Positions 1 to 8,633 of a DNA stretch of 31,455 nucleotides are shown here, piece after piece. Source of the DNA: Treponema sp. UBA1233 (lineage in GTDB: Bacteria > Spirochaetota > Spirochaetia > Treponematales > Treponemataceae). How positions within the stretch are numbered: position 1 is the stretch's first letter; each line of letters starts with the position of its first letter. The stretch is from NCBI GenBank assembly GCA_002309305.1, contig DBWR01000029.1, positions 1-31,455 of the forward strand, given 5' to 3'. Position numbers and translations under genes: made by a program. The notes below the pieces were generated by a model. That model searched no databases, had not been told where the DNA came from, and worked only from the letters and a program-made list of their open reading frames with translations.

Positions 1-3000
1 GAATTTGAAATTGACCAGAAGAAAGACCTTATCTATGCAAAGATTGACCGCAAGAAGAAAATCCTTGCCACAATCTTCCTCCGTGCGCTGGGGTATTCAA
101 CACGCGAAGAAATCATAGACTGTTTCTATACAAGCGAAGAAATCAAGATTCCGACAGATGCCGCCAAACGTGAAAAGATCGTGGGCAGGGTACTGTCACG
201 TGCAGTTGTCATTCAGGATTCCGAAACCGGAGAAGAAAGAAAGCTCTTCCGTGCCGGTACAAAACTTCATCCGCATGACATCGACGACCTTGTTGCCAAT
301 AAGGTAAAGACATTGAACGTCATTCAGTTCAACGCAAGGCAGAATCCCAACAAGAAAGAAGAATTCAATCCGTCATTGGACAGCGAGATGATTGTCAACT
401 GTTTTGAACGTGAGGAAATCATCTTTGCAAAGGACGGACAGGAAATAAGCGACGAGCCGACAAAGGAAGACTGCATCCAGAAAGTGCATGACGTCCTGAA
501 TCCTGGAGAACCAAGCACATTTGAGCAGGCCGAAAAAGACCTGTTGAGCATGTTCTTCAGTGAAAGACGCTATGAGTTGAGCCGTGTCGGACGCTACAAG
601 TTGAACAAGCGCTTTAACTATGATCCGCCGCTGGAAGACCTGACCCTTACAAATCAGGACATTATCAATACGATGAAGCATCTTATTGAAGTATACCTTC
701 AGCCGGAGCTTGTGGACGACCAGGATCACCTTGGAAACCGCCGCATCCGTTCTGTAGGTGAACTTCTTACCAACCAGTACAAGACTGCTTTCTCACGCAT
801 GGAACGCATCGCAAAAGACCGCATGAACCTCAAGGAAGTTGAGACCCTCAAGCAGGTTGACCTTATCTCAATCAAGCCGATTGTTTCTGCAGTAAAAGAA
901 TTCTTCGGCTCATCACAGCTTTCTCAGTTCATGGATCAGTGTAACCCGCTTGCCGAGCTTACACACAAACGCCGCCTTAACGCTTTGGGACCGGGTGGTC
1001 TTTCACGCGACAGGGCAGGTTTTGAAGTCCGCGACGTTCACTATACACACTATGGACGCATGTGCCCGATTGAAACTCCTGAAGGTCCGAACATCGGTCT
1101 TATCGTTTCACTTTCAATTTTCACACGCATCAACGAATACGGATTCCTGGAAGAACCATACCGCAAGGTTGTAAACGGAAAGGCAACAGCAGAAGTTGAT
1201 TATCTTGATGCCACCGACGAAGACAAGTATTACATCGGTCAGGTTACGGAAGGAATGAAAAAAGACGGTTCTTTCCCGACAGATTTCGTTTCATGCCGCC
1301 ACCGTGGAGACTATTCAACTCGTTCTCCAAAAGACATCCAGTACATGGATGTTTCTCCGCGCCAGGTTATTTCAGTTTCAGCTTCCCTTGTTCCGTTCCT
1401 TGAACACGATGACGCCAACCGTGCATTGATGGGCTGTAACATGCAGAGGCAGGCAGTTCCGCTTTTGTTCCCGGAGCCACCACATGTCGGTACAGGTATG
1501 GAGCAGAAAACCGCTTACGATTCAGGCGTTCTTGTTAAGGCAAAGCGCGATGGTGAAGTCGTATGGGTGGAAAGTGACCTTATCAAGATTAAGCCGACCG
1601 GAGTAAAGGGAGATGTTCTTGATGAATATCCACTCCTCAAATACCAGAAGACCAACAGCGATACATGTAATCATCAGAGGCCGACTGTTCAGGTTGGAGA
1701 AAAGGTAAAGAAGGGTGCCGTAATTGCAGACGGTCCTGCAACATTCAACGGTGAGCTTGCCCTTGGACGCAACATTCTTGTTGGATTCGTTCCGTGGAAT
1801 GGATACAACTATGAGGACGCCGTTCTCATCAGCCAGCGTGTTGTAAAAGAAGACATGTATACCTCAGTCCACATCCATGAGTTTGAGACTGACATCCGTG
1901 AGACAAAACTCGGTCCGGAAAAGATTACCCGTGAAGTTCCAAATACTCCGGAAAAAATTCTTGAAAACCTCGATGCCGAAGGTATCATCCGCATCGGTGC
2001 AAAGGTTCACTCAGGTGACATTCTTGTCGGTAAGGTAACTCCAAAGAGCGAAACCGATACAACTCCGGAATTCAAGCTTTTGAACGCAATCTTCGGTGAA
2101 AAGTCAAAGGACGTACGCGATTCTTCACTCAAACTGCAGCATGGTGTTCAGGGTGTTGTTATTGGAGTAGAACGCCTCAAGAGGTCAGAAGGTGACGAAC
2201 TTCCTCCAGGTGTAAGCGAAAAGATTAAGATTCTTGTTGCCGATAAGCGTAAGCTTGTTGTTGGTGACAAGATGGCAGGACGCCACGGAAACAAGGGTGT
2301 TGTAGCCCGAATCCTTCCTGTGGAAGACATGCCGTATCTTGATGACGGTACGCCGCTTGATGTTTGTCTGAACCCGCTTGGTGTTCCTTCCCGTATGAAC
2401 ATCGGTCAGATAATGGAATCAGAACTTGGTAGGGCAGGTATGGTTTTGAATGAATTCTACAATTCACCTGCATTCCAGACACCCAGCCAGGAACAGATTG
2501 CCGAAAAACTTAAAGAAGCAGGCTTGAGCAAAGACTGTAAGCAGATTGTACACGACGGATTTACTGGAGAACCATTCCTGAATCCGATTTTTGTCGGTGT
2601 CATCTACTTCATGAAGCTGCATCACCTTGTTGACGACAAAATGCACGCACGTTCAACAGGTCCGTATTCTCTGGTTACCCAGCAGCCGTTGGGTGGTAAG
2701 GCCCAATTCGGTGGCCAGCGTCTTGGAGAAATGGAAGTATGGGCATTGGAAGCATACGGTGCCGCCAATACCCTGCAGGAAATGATGACAATCAAGTCTG
2801 ACGATATGAACGGACGTTCAAAGGTTTACGAGTCAATCGTAAAGGGTGATCCGAGTGCCCCGATTGGTGTTCCGGAATCATTCAACGTTCTTGTTCAGGA
2901 ATTGCGTGGTCTTGCGTTGGATTTCACAATCTATGACGAAAAGAACAAGCAGATCGCACTAACCGAAAGAGACCAGGAACTCATTGACAAAGCAGGTGCC

Positions 3001-3030
3001 GGTTTCGATAAGGAGAATGAAAATGCGTGA
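1..3030 (+). CDS. rpoB: RNA polymerase beta subunit, 3' portion (5' end outside window)
   Basis: Catalytic beta subunit of RNA polymerase. The frame is open from base 1, so this is the last 1009 residues; by comparison with E. coli about 160-180 N-terminal residues lie upstream. The rifampicin region is plain (FFGSSQLSQFMDQ, then KRRLNALGPGG, then RPO-typical CPIETPEGPNIGL), as are the NILVGFVPWNGYNYEDA and GDKMAGRHGNKG blocks and the C-terminal PESFNVLVQEL. Asn (codon 979-981) replaces the Ser found at E. coli position 531. A charged tail of about 35 residues follows the usual C-terminus. The stop overlaps the rpoC start by 8 nt, so the two are one operon and probably translationally coupled. 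Confidence 0.98.
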   Translation, partial: EFEIDQKKDLIYAKIDRKKKILATIFLRALGYSTREEIIDCFYTSEEIKIPTDAAKREKIVGRVLSRAVVIQDSETGEERKLFRAGTKLHPHDIDDLVANKVKTLNVIQFNARQNPNKKEEFNPSLDSEMIVNCFEREEIIFAKDGQEISDEPTKEDCIQKVHDVLNPGEPSTFEQAEKDLLSMFFSERRYELSRVGRYKLNKRFNYDPPLEDLTLTNQDIINTMKHLIEVYLQPELVDDQDHLGNRRIRSVGELLTNQYKTAFSRMERIAKDRMNLKEVETLKQVDLISIKPIVSAVKEFFGSSQLSQFMDQCNPLAELTHKRRLNALGPGGLSRDRAGFEVRDVHYTHYGRMCPIETPEGPNIGLIVSLSIFTRINEYGFLEEPYRKVVNGKATAEVDYLDATDEDKYYIGQVTEGMKKDGSFPTDFVSCRHRGDYSTRSPKDIQYMDVSPRQVISVSASLVPFLEHDDANRALMGCNMQRQAVPLLFPEPPHVGTGMEQKTAYDSGVLVKAKRDGEVVWVESDLIKIKPTGVKGDVLDEYPLLKYQKTNSDTCNHQRPTVQVGEKVKKGAVIADGPATFNGELALGRNILVGFVPWNGYNYEDAVLISQRVVKEDMYTSVHIHEFETDIRETKLGPEKITREVPNTPEKILENLDAEGIIRIGAKVHSGDILVGKVTPKSETDTTPEFKLLNAIFGEKSKDVRDSSLKLQHGVQGVVIGVERLKRSEGDELPPGVSEKIKILVADKRKLVVGDKMAGRHGNKGVVARILPVEDMPYLDDGTPLDVCLNPLGVPSRMNIGQIMESELGRAGMVLNEFYNSPAFQTPSQEQIAEKLKEAGLSKDCKQIVHDGFTGEPFLNPIFVGVIYFMKLHHLVDDKMHARSTGPYSLVTQQPLGGKAQFGGQRLGEMEVWALEAYGAANTLQEMMTIKSDDMNGRSKVYESIVKGDPSAPIGVPESFNVLVQELRGLALDFTIYDEKNKQIALTERDQELIDKAGAGFDKENENA

Positions 3031-6000
3031 TATTCAGGATTTTGCAAGTCTTAAGATAAAATTGGCTTCACCGGAAACCATCCGTGCATGGTCATATGGT
3101 GAAGTAAAGAAACCAGAGACAATCAATTACCGCACCCTCAGGCCGGAGCGCGACGGATTGTTCTGCGAAAAGATATTCGGTACGACAAAGGAATGGGAAT
3201 GCTACTGCGGTAAATTCAAGAGCATCCGTTACAAGGGTGTCATCTGTGACCGCTGTGGTGTTGAAGTAACCCATTTCAAGGTACGACGCGAACGCACAGG
3301 ACACATTGAACTTGCTGCCCCTGTAAGCCACATCTGGTACTATCACTCAGTTCCGTCAAGAATGGGTCTTTTGCTGGATCTGCCGCTTGCAGCACTGCGT
3401 TCAGTTTTGTATTACGAAAAATATATCGTCATCAACCCGGGTGCAAACACCGACCTCAAGGAAAAACAGCTCCTTACTGAGGACGAATACAATGATGCAC
3501 GCGAGCGCTATGGTGAATCATTTACAGCAGGAATGGGTGCCGAGGCAATCAAGACTCTTCTTGAAAACCTTGACCTCGACTCTCTTGCACAGGAACTCAG
3601 GCAGCAGATGCGTGAGGGTGGTTCAAAGGTAGACAAGCGCACACTCAAGAGAATCGAAATCGTAGAGAATTTCCGTTCATCTGGAAACAAGGCCAGCTGG
3701 ATGATTCTTGACGTAATCCCGGTTATTCCGCCGGAATTGAGGCCGATGGTTCAGCTTGAAGGTGGACGCTTTGCCACATCTGACCTTAACGACCTGTACC
3801 GCCGTGTAATCAACCGCAACAACCGCCTTAAGAGGCTTCAGGGACTTTTTGCTCCGGACATCATCATCCGCAACGAAAAGCGCATGCTCCAGGAAGCAGT
3901 GGATGCCCTCTTTGACAACGGCAAGCGCAAGCAGCGTGTTGTAAAGGGTGCCTCAAACCGCCCTCTCAAATCAATTTCCGACATGCTCAAGGGTAAACAG
4001 GGACGTTTCCGCCAGAACCTTCTTGGTAAGCGCGTTGACTACTCTGGACGTTCCGTTATCGTTGTAGGACCGGAACTCAAGCTGTGGCAGTGCGGTCTTC
4101 CGGAAAAGATGGCATTGGAACTGTTCAAGCCGTTCATCATGAAGAAGCTTGTAGACAAGGGAATTGCCGGCAACATCAAAAAGGCAAAGACTTATGTAGA
4201 TACAGAATCTTCAGAAGTATATGCAATCCTTGATGAAGTAGTACGTGAACATCCGGTCATGCTGAACCGTGCTCCTACACTTCACCGTCTGGGTATCCAG
4301 GCATTTGAACCTGTTCTTGTTCCTGGAAAAGCACTGATGCTCCACCCGCTTGCATGTAAGGCTTTCAACGCTGACTTTGACGGCGACCAGATGGCCATTC
4401 ACGTTCCTCTGACACAGGCTGCTCAGATGGAATGCTGGAACCTGATGCTTTCTGCACGCAACCTTCTTGACCCTGCAAACGGAAACACAATCGTTTATCC
4501 ATCCCAGGACATGGTTTTGGGAATCTACTATATGACCGCAATCAAGCCTCATTCCAAGGGTGCTCCCGAAGATGGTGATGTTTCAAAGGCAAAGATTTTC
4601 AGTTCTGCCGATGAAGTAAGGCTTGCAGCATCAAGTGGTGCAATCGAATGGCAGGCTCTTATCCGCGTGCCGAAAAAGATTTTGAACAAATGCGTTCACA
4701 ATGATTCGGAGCCAAATGCAAAATACATTGCAACATCAGCCGGACGTCTTGCATTCAACGAAGCAATGCCACCAGAAGTTGATTACTACAACGAGCAGCT
4801 GGGCGATAAAGAACTCCGCAAGATGATTGAGCGTGTTTACCACACCGATCAGACCAGCGACAAAAAGGTTAAGGCCATTGTTGAAGAGAAATTCAACTTT
4901 GTAAAGCTGGATGAAGAAACCCTGTCTGCAATTGTTGCTGACAAAAAGCTCATGTCAAAGGTCAATGATGTTTACAACCGCATGGAACCGATGACCGAAG
5001 AACAGGGACGCAAGCTCGTAAACGATTTGTACAACTCAGACCGTTCATGGCTTACAATCCAGATGCTGGACGACATCAAGGCAACAGGTTACAAGAATGC
5101 TACATTCTACGGTGCAACCCTCTCTATGGATGACATTTTGATTCCAGATGAAAAGAAGGACATTGTAGAAAGAACAACCGAAATCGTAAACAAGATTATT
5201 CAGGATCACGGAAAGGGTGCCATAAGCGAAAAGGAAAGACGTGAAAAGTCAATCGCTGAATGGTCAAAGGCCGGTGATGAGCTGACTGACACGATGTACA
5301 AAAAGCTTGCCAACGACAAGGATGGATTCAACACCATCTACATGATGGCAAACTCCGGTGCCCGTGGTTCTAAAAAACAGATTTCACAGCTTGCTGCTAT
5401 GCGTGGTTTGATGCAGAAACCTAACGGAGAAATCATCGAACTTCCAATCAAGGCAAACTTCAAGGAAGGTCTTTCGGTTATCGAATACTTCATTTCTTCA
5501 AACGGTGCTCGTAAGGGTCTTTCTGATACAGCCCTTAAGACAGCTGATGCCGGTTACATGACACGTCGTCTTGTTGATGTTGCCCAGAATGTTGTGGTAA
5601 ACGAAGAAGACTGTGGTACAATCAACGGTATCGACTATGCCGCAATCAAGGACGGAGAAACCGTTATCGAAAGTCTGGCTTCCCGCATTGCAGGACACTT
5701 CTCTATTGAACGTGTTCTTGATCCTGTAAACGGTGAGCTTTTGTGCGACGTAAACCAGTATATCGATGAGGCTCTTGCAGACAAAATCGACAAGGCCGGT
5801 GTAGAAAAGGTTAAGCTCAGAACGGTTCTTACCTGCGAAAGCAAGTACGGAATCTGTGTAAAGTGCTACGGAAAAGACTTGGCCCGCAACAAGATTGTAG
5901 AAATCGGTGAGGCTGTCGGTACAATTGCCGCCCAGTCAATCGGTCAGCCGGGTACACAGCTTACTCTGCGTACATTCCACACTGGTGGTGCTGCTGAAAC

Positions 6001-7546
6001 TTCTGCATCTGACAACCACATCAAGATGAAGTATCCGGTTTATATCCTGAGTGTTACGGGAACACATGTTCCTAAGGCAAACGGTGACTGGCTGTTTACA
6101 CGTCGTGGTACCATGGTTGTTGCAAAGATGTTCGGCAACTATCCGTTCAAGAAGTCTGATGAAGTTCTGGTTCAGGACGGTTCACGTGTCCGCAAGGGAA
6201 ATGTAATACTCAAGCAGGGCTCAAAGGAAACCGTTGCATCTGACAATGGACGCATCATCATAAAGGATAATGTAATCTACCTGGTAAGTAACGACCAGAA
6301 GGTTGAAATATCCAACGGTTCAATCGTATATGCCGCATTCACAAAGAGTGGAACTGTGGTGGATAAGAATGTTCCTGTTGGTGAATTTGATCCGTTCAAC
6401 GAACCGATTATCGCTGAGGTTTCAGGTTATGTTCACTTTGAGGATGTAATTCCTGGTTCAACAGTAGAAGAGCGTGAGACATTAGATAAGAACACAGGCA
6501 AAAAGATTGTTGAGCGCAAGATTACAGACCTGCACCTTGATGTTAAGCAGCCTCGCCTTGTTATCCGCGATGAAGAGGCAGGAGACGAAGTTGGTTCATA
6601 TCACCTTCCTGTTGGTACTACCCTCAAGGTTGATGACAAGCAGTGGGTTGATGCTGGTGTAACTCTCGGTACACTTCCAAAAGAAGGAACAAAGGCAAAC
6701 GACATTACTTTGGGTCTTCCACGCGTATCCGAGCTTTTTGAAGGACGCAAGTCTAAGAACCCGGCAGTAATTTCAAAGATTTCCGGTCTTGTAAAGTTCG
6801 GAAAAGTAATAAAGGGCAAGAGGACAATTATCGTAACAAGTGACTATGGAAAAGAATTCAGCCATGCAGTTCCGATAAACAAGCGCCTTCTTGTTCGTGA
6901 CGGAGACCAGGTGGAAGCCGGTGAACCACTGTGCGACGGAGCAAAGGATCCACATGACGTTCTTGCCGTTCTTGGTGAAAACGAATTGCAGAACTTCCTG
7001 CTCAACGAAATTCAGTCAGTTTACCGCTCACAGGGCGTTACAATCAACGACAAGCACATCGGTACAATCATCCGTCAGATGCTTAAGAAAGTTGAAGTAA
7101 CAAAGGTAGGCGATACACGCTTCATCTATGGTCAGCAGGTGGACAAGTATGCATTCCACGAGGAAAATAACCGAGTGATTGCACAGGGTGGTGAACCAGC
7201 CATAGCACGTCCTATGTTCCAGGGTATTACAAAGGCAGCTTTGGCTACAGATTCCTTTATCTCAGCCTCTTCTTTCCAGGAGACTACAAAGGTTCTTACA
7301 AACGCCGCCATTGCCGGAGCTGAGGATCGCCTGCACGGTCTTAAGGAAAACGTCATCATCGGCCATATGATTCCGGCTGGAACCGGTATGAGGCAGTATC
7401 ATAACGTCAAGCTTTCTGACTCTTCTGCTTCCGACCTTGACGCCAAGATGGAAGAAATCCTTGAACTGCGCAGACAGGAAAAACTCCTTGAGCAGCAGGC
7501 AGAGGAAATGTCCATGGGTGCCGCCGATCTTGGAGATGAAGATTAA
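3023..7546 (+). CDS. rpoC: RNA polymerase beta' subunit
   Basis: Catalytic beta' subunit, 1507 aa, full length for a spirochaete. Visible landmarks: N-terminal zinc ribbon with Cys60, Cys62, Cys75, Cys78; the Mg-binding NADFDGDQM loop with Asp451, Asp453, Asp455; and the second zinc site Cys864, Cys938, Cys945, Cys948, whose 74/7/3 spacing matches E. coli. The bridge-helix/trigger-loop region includes GEAVGTIAAQSIGQPGTQLTLRTFHTGG. I chose the ATG at 3023 because AAGGAG (3010-3015) sits 7 nt upstream; an in-frame ATG at 3017 would leave only 1 nt. The C-terminus is Glu/Gln-rich and acidic. Confidence 0.98.
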   Translation: MRDIQDFASLKIKLASPETIRAWSYGEVKKPETINYRTLRPERDGLFCEKIFGTTKEWECYCGKFKSIRYKGVICDRCGVEVTHFKVRRERTGHIELAAPVSHIWYYHSVPSRMGLLLDLPLAALRSVLYYEKYIVINPGANTDLKEKQLLTEDEYNDARERYGESFTAGMGAEAIKTLLENLDLDSLAQELRQQMREGGSKVDKRTLKRIEIVENFRSSGNKASWMILDVIPVIPPELRPMVQLEGGRFATSDLNDLYRRVINRNNRLKRLQGLFAPDIIIRNEKRMLQEAVDALFDNGKRKQRVVKGASNRPLKSISDMLKGKQGRFRQNLLGKRVDYSGRSVIVVGPELKLWQCGLPEKMALELFKPFIMKKLVDKGIAGNIKKAKTYVDTESSEVYAILDEVVREHPVMLNRAPTLHRLGIQAFEPVLVPGKALMLHPLACKAFNADFDGDQMAIHVPLTQAAQMECWNLMLSARNLLDPANGNTIVYPSQDMVLGIYYMTAIKPHSKGAPEDGDVSKAKIFSSADEVRLAASSGAIEWQALIRVPKKILNKCVHNDSEPNAKYIATSAGRLAFNEAMPPEVDYYNEQLGDKELRKMIERVYHTDQTSDKKVKAIVEEKFNFVKLDEETLSAIVADKKLMSKVNDVYNRMEPMTEEQGRKLVNDLYNSDRSWLTIQMLDDIKATGYKNATFYGATLSMDDILIPDEKKDIVERTTEIVNKIIQDHGKGAISEKERREKSIAEWSKAGDELTDTMYKKLANDKDGFNTIYMMANSGARGSKKQISQLAAMRGLMQKPNGEIIELPIKANFKEGLSVIEYFISSNGARKGLSDTALKTADAGYMTRRLVDVAQNVVVNEEDCGTINGIDYAAIKDGETVIESLASRIAGHFSIERVLDPVNGELLCDVNQYIDEALADKIDKAGVEKVKLRTVLTCESKYGICVKCYGKDLARNKIVEIGEAVGTIAAQSIGQPGTQLTLRTFHTGGAAETSASDNHIKMKYPVYILSVTGTHVPKANGDWLFTRRGTMVVAKMFGNYPFKKSDEVLVQDGSRVRKGNVILKQGSKETVASDNGRIIIKDNVIYLVSNDQKVEISNGSIVYAAFTKSGTVVDKNVPVGEFDPFNEPIIAEVSGYVHFEDVIPGSTVEERETLDKNTGKKIVERKITDLHLDVKQPRLVIRDEEAGDEVGSYHLPVGTTLKVDDKQWVDAGVTLGTLPKEGTKANDITLGLPRVSELFEGRKSKNPAVISKISGLVKFGKVIKGKRTIIVTSDYGKEFSHAVPINKRLLVRDGDQVEAGEPLCDGAKDPHDVLAVLGENELQNFLLNEIQSVYRSQGVTINDKHIGTIIRQMLKKVEVTKVGDTRFIYGQQVDKYAFHEENNRVIAQGGEPAIARPMFQGITKAALATDSFISASSFQETTKVLTNAAIAGAEDRLHGLKENVIIGHMIPAGTGMRQYHNVKLSDSSASDLDAKMEEILELRRQEKLLEQQAEEMSMGAADLGDED

Positions 7547-7562
7547 TTTTTCATAATTCTAG

Positions 7563-7597
7563 CCGAATTTCACTTGACTGAAACATGTGAAATTCGG
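7563..7597. repeat. Perfect 11-bp inverted repeat enclosing the rpsL -35 box
   Basis: CCGAATTTCAC (7563-7573) and GTGAAATTCGG (7587-7597) are exact reverse complements separated by 13 nt. The loop carries the TTGACT -35 box, and the right arm ends at the base before the -10 box. It could be a protein-binding operator over the promoter, or a hairpin at the end of rpoBC transcripts. No T-tract follows, so it is not a standard intrinsic terminator. Confidence 0.75.
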
Positions 7598-7603
7598 TAT
7601 AGT
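7574..7603 (+). promoter_or_regulatory. Sigma70-type promoter of rpsL-rpsG
   Basis: TTGACT (7574-7579), an 18-nt spacer, then TATAGT (7598-7603). Predicted start near 7610 gives a leader of about 60 nt before rpsL. The leader holds a small hairpin (7633-7648) and the AAAGGAG ribosome-binding site (7656-7662). It shows the ribosomal genes need not depend on rpoBC read-through. Confidence 0.75.
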
Positions 7604-7632
7604 ATTTACACCTATTATTTTGTCAATATTGT

Positions 7633-7648
7633 CCGAGGTGCTGCTCGG
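7633..7648 (+). promoter_or_regulatory. Small hairpin in the rpsL leader
   Basis: CCGAG (7633-7637) pairs with CTCGG (7644-7648) around a 6-nt loop, 7 nt upstream of the Shine-Dalgarno sequence. It is a possible site for translational feedback. E. coli S7 binds within the str mRNA, but between rpsL and rpsG rather than here, so a regulatory role is inference. Confidence 0.4.
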
Positions 7649-7671
7649 CAAAAATAAAGGAGAATAGGCCG

Positions 7672-8046
7672 ATGCCTACAATAAACCAATTGATTCGTAA
7701 GGGTCGTCAGTCAGCGGCTAACAGAACTAAAGCTCCCGCGCTTCAGTCTTGCCCGCAGAAACGTGGTGTTTGTACCCGTGTTATGACAATGACGCCGAAA
7801 AAGCCGAACTCAGCTCTTCGTAAGATTGCTCGTGTTCGTTTAAGTAATGGAATTGAGGTTACTGCATATATCCCTGGAATTGGACATAACCTGCAGGAAC
7901 ACTCAGTTGTTTTAGTACGCGGTGGACGTGTAAAGGATCTTCCTGGTGTACGTTACCACATTATCCGCGGTACAAAAGATACTCTTGGCGTAGACGGACG
8001 CAAACGTGCCCGCTCAAAGTACGGTGCCAAGAGACCTAAGGCATAA
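7672..8046 (+). CDS. rpsL: 30S ribosomal protein S12
   Basis: Decoding-centre protein of the small subunit, 124 aa, normal length. The start ATG follows AAAGGAG at 9 nt. Conserved loops TPKKPNSALRK and RGGRVKDLPGVRYH are intact. Lys43 and Lys88, the usual sites of streptomycin-resistance substitutions, are both wild type, and the Asp after Lys88 (commonly beta-methylthiolated) is present. Transcribed with rpsG from the promoter at 7574-7603. Confidence 0.98.
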   Translation: MPTINQLIRKGRQSAANRTKAPALQSCPQKRGVCTRVMTMTPKKPNSALRKIARVRLSNGIEVTAYIPGIGHNLQEHSVVLVRGGRVKDLPGVRYHIIRGTKDTLGVDGRKRARSKYGAKRPKA

Positions 8047-8061
8047 TAAGGAGGCGAGACG

Positions 8062-8532
8062 ATGGGAAGACACAAGAAATCAGTTAATCGCCCAGTTATG
8101 CCGGACGAAAAGTACAACAGCCCTGTCATCAGCAAGTTCATTACACGCATGATGCTGGACGGAAAAAAGCAGGTTTGCACAAAGATTATTTATGAAGCTT
8201 TGGACAAACTCAAAGGAAAGACCGAAAAGGATCCTCTGGAAGTATTCCTTAAGGCTTTGGACAACGTAAAACCTATGGTAGAAGTAAAGAGCCGCCGCGT
8301 TGGTGGTGCTACCTATCAGGTACCTATTGAAATCCGCGAGAGCCGCCGTGAAGCCCTTGCCATGAGATGGATGATCGCTGCCGCACGCAATCGTTCTGGA
8401 CATGGTATGGCAGAAACTTTGGCTGCTGAATTGCTGGATGCCTATAACAATACCGGTACCGCATATAAGAAGAAGGAAGACACACACAAGATGGCAGAAG
8501 CCAACAAGGCATTTGCACATTACAGATGGTAG
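8062..8532 (+). CDS. rpsG: 30S ribosomal protein S7
   Basis: 16S rRNA 3'-domain assembly protein, 156 aa. Recognised by MGRHKKSVNRPVMPDEKYNS at the N-terminus, the RRVGGATYQVPIEIRESRR block, and the ETLAAELLDA and HKMAEANKAFAHYRW end. AAGGAGG (8048-8054) lies 7 nt before the ATG, 15 nt after the rpsL stop. The classical str neighbours fusA and tuf do not follow; a terminator closes the unit. Confidence 0.98.
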   Translation: MGRHKKSVNRPVMPDEKYNSPVISKFITRMMLDGKKQVCTKIIYEALDKLKGKTEKDPLEVFLKALDNVKPMVEVKSRRVGGATYQVPIEIRESRREALAMRWMIAAARNRSGHGMAETLAAELLDAYNNTGTAYKKKEDTHKMAEANKAFAHYRW

Positions 8533-8553
8533 AATCATTCTTCTGATAAAGAG

Positions 8554-8590
8554 GGACTGTCAATCCATAACGGAAAGGCAGTCCTTTTTT
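8554..8590 (+). terminator. Intrinsic terminator after rpsG
   Basis: GGACTGTC (8554-8561) pairs with GGCAGTCC (8577-8584, one G-U pair) and is followed directly by six T. An A-rich stretch precedes the stem. It ends the rpsL-rpsG unit ahead of the convergent EAL gene. Confidence 0.85.
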
Positions 8591-8633
8591 ATTTTAAATT
8601 TTTGAAGTCTTGTAGTTCGCTGTTACCCGAGTC

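Noticed and set aside
8080..8538. 152-aa open frame on the minus strand
   Set aside because: Antisense to rpsG, a full-length conserved ribosomal gene.
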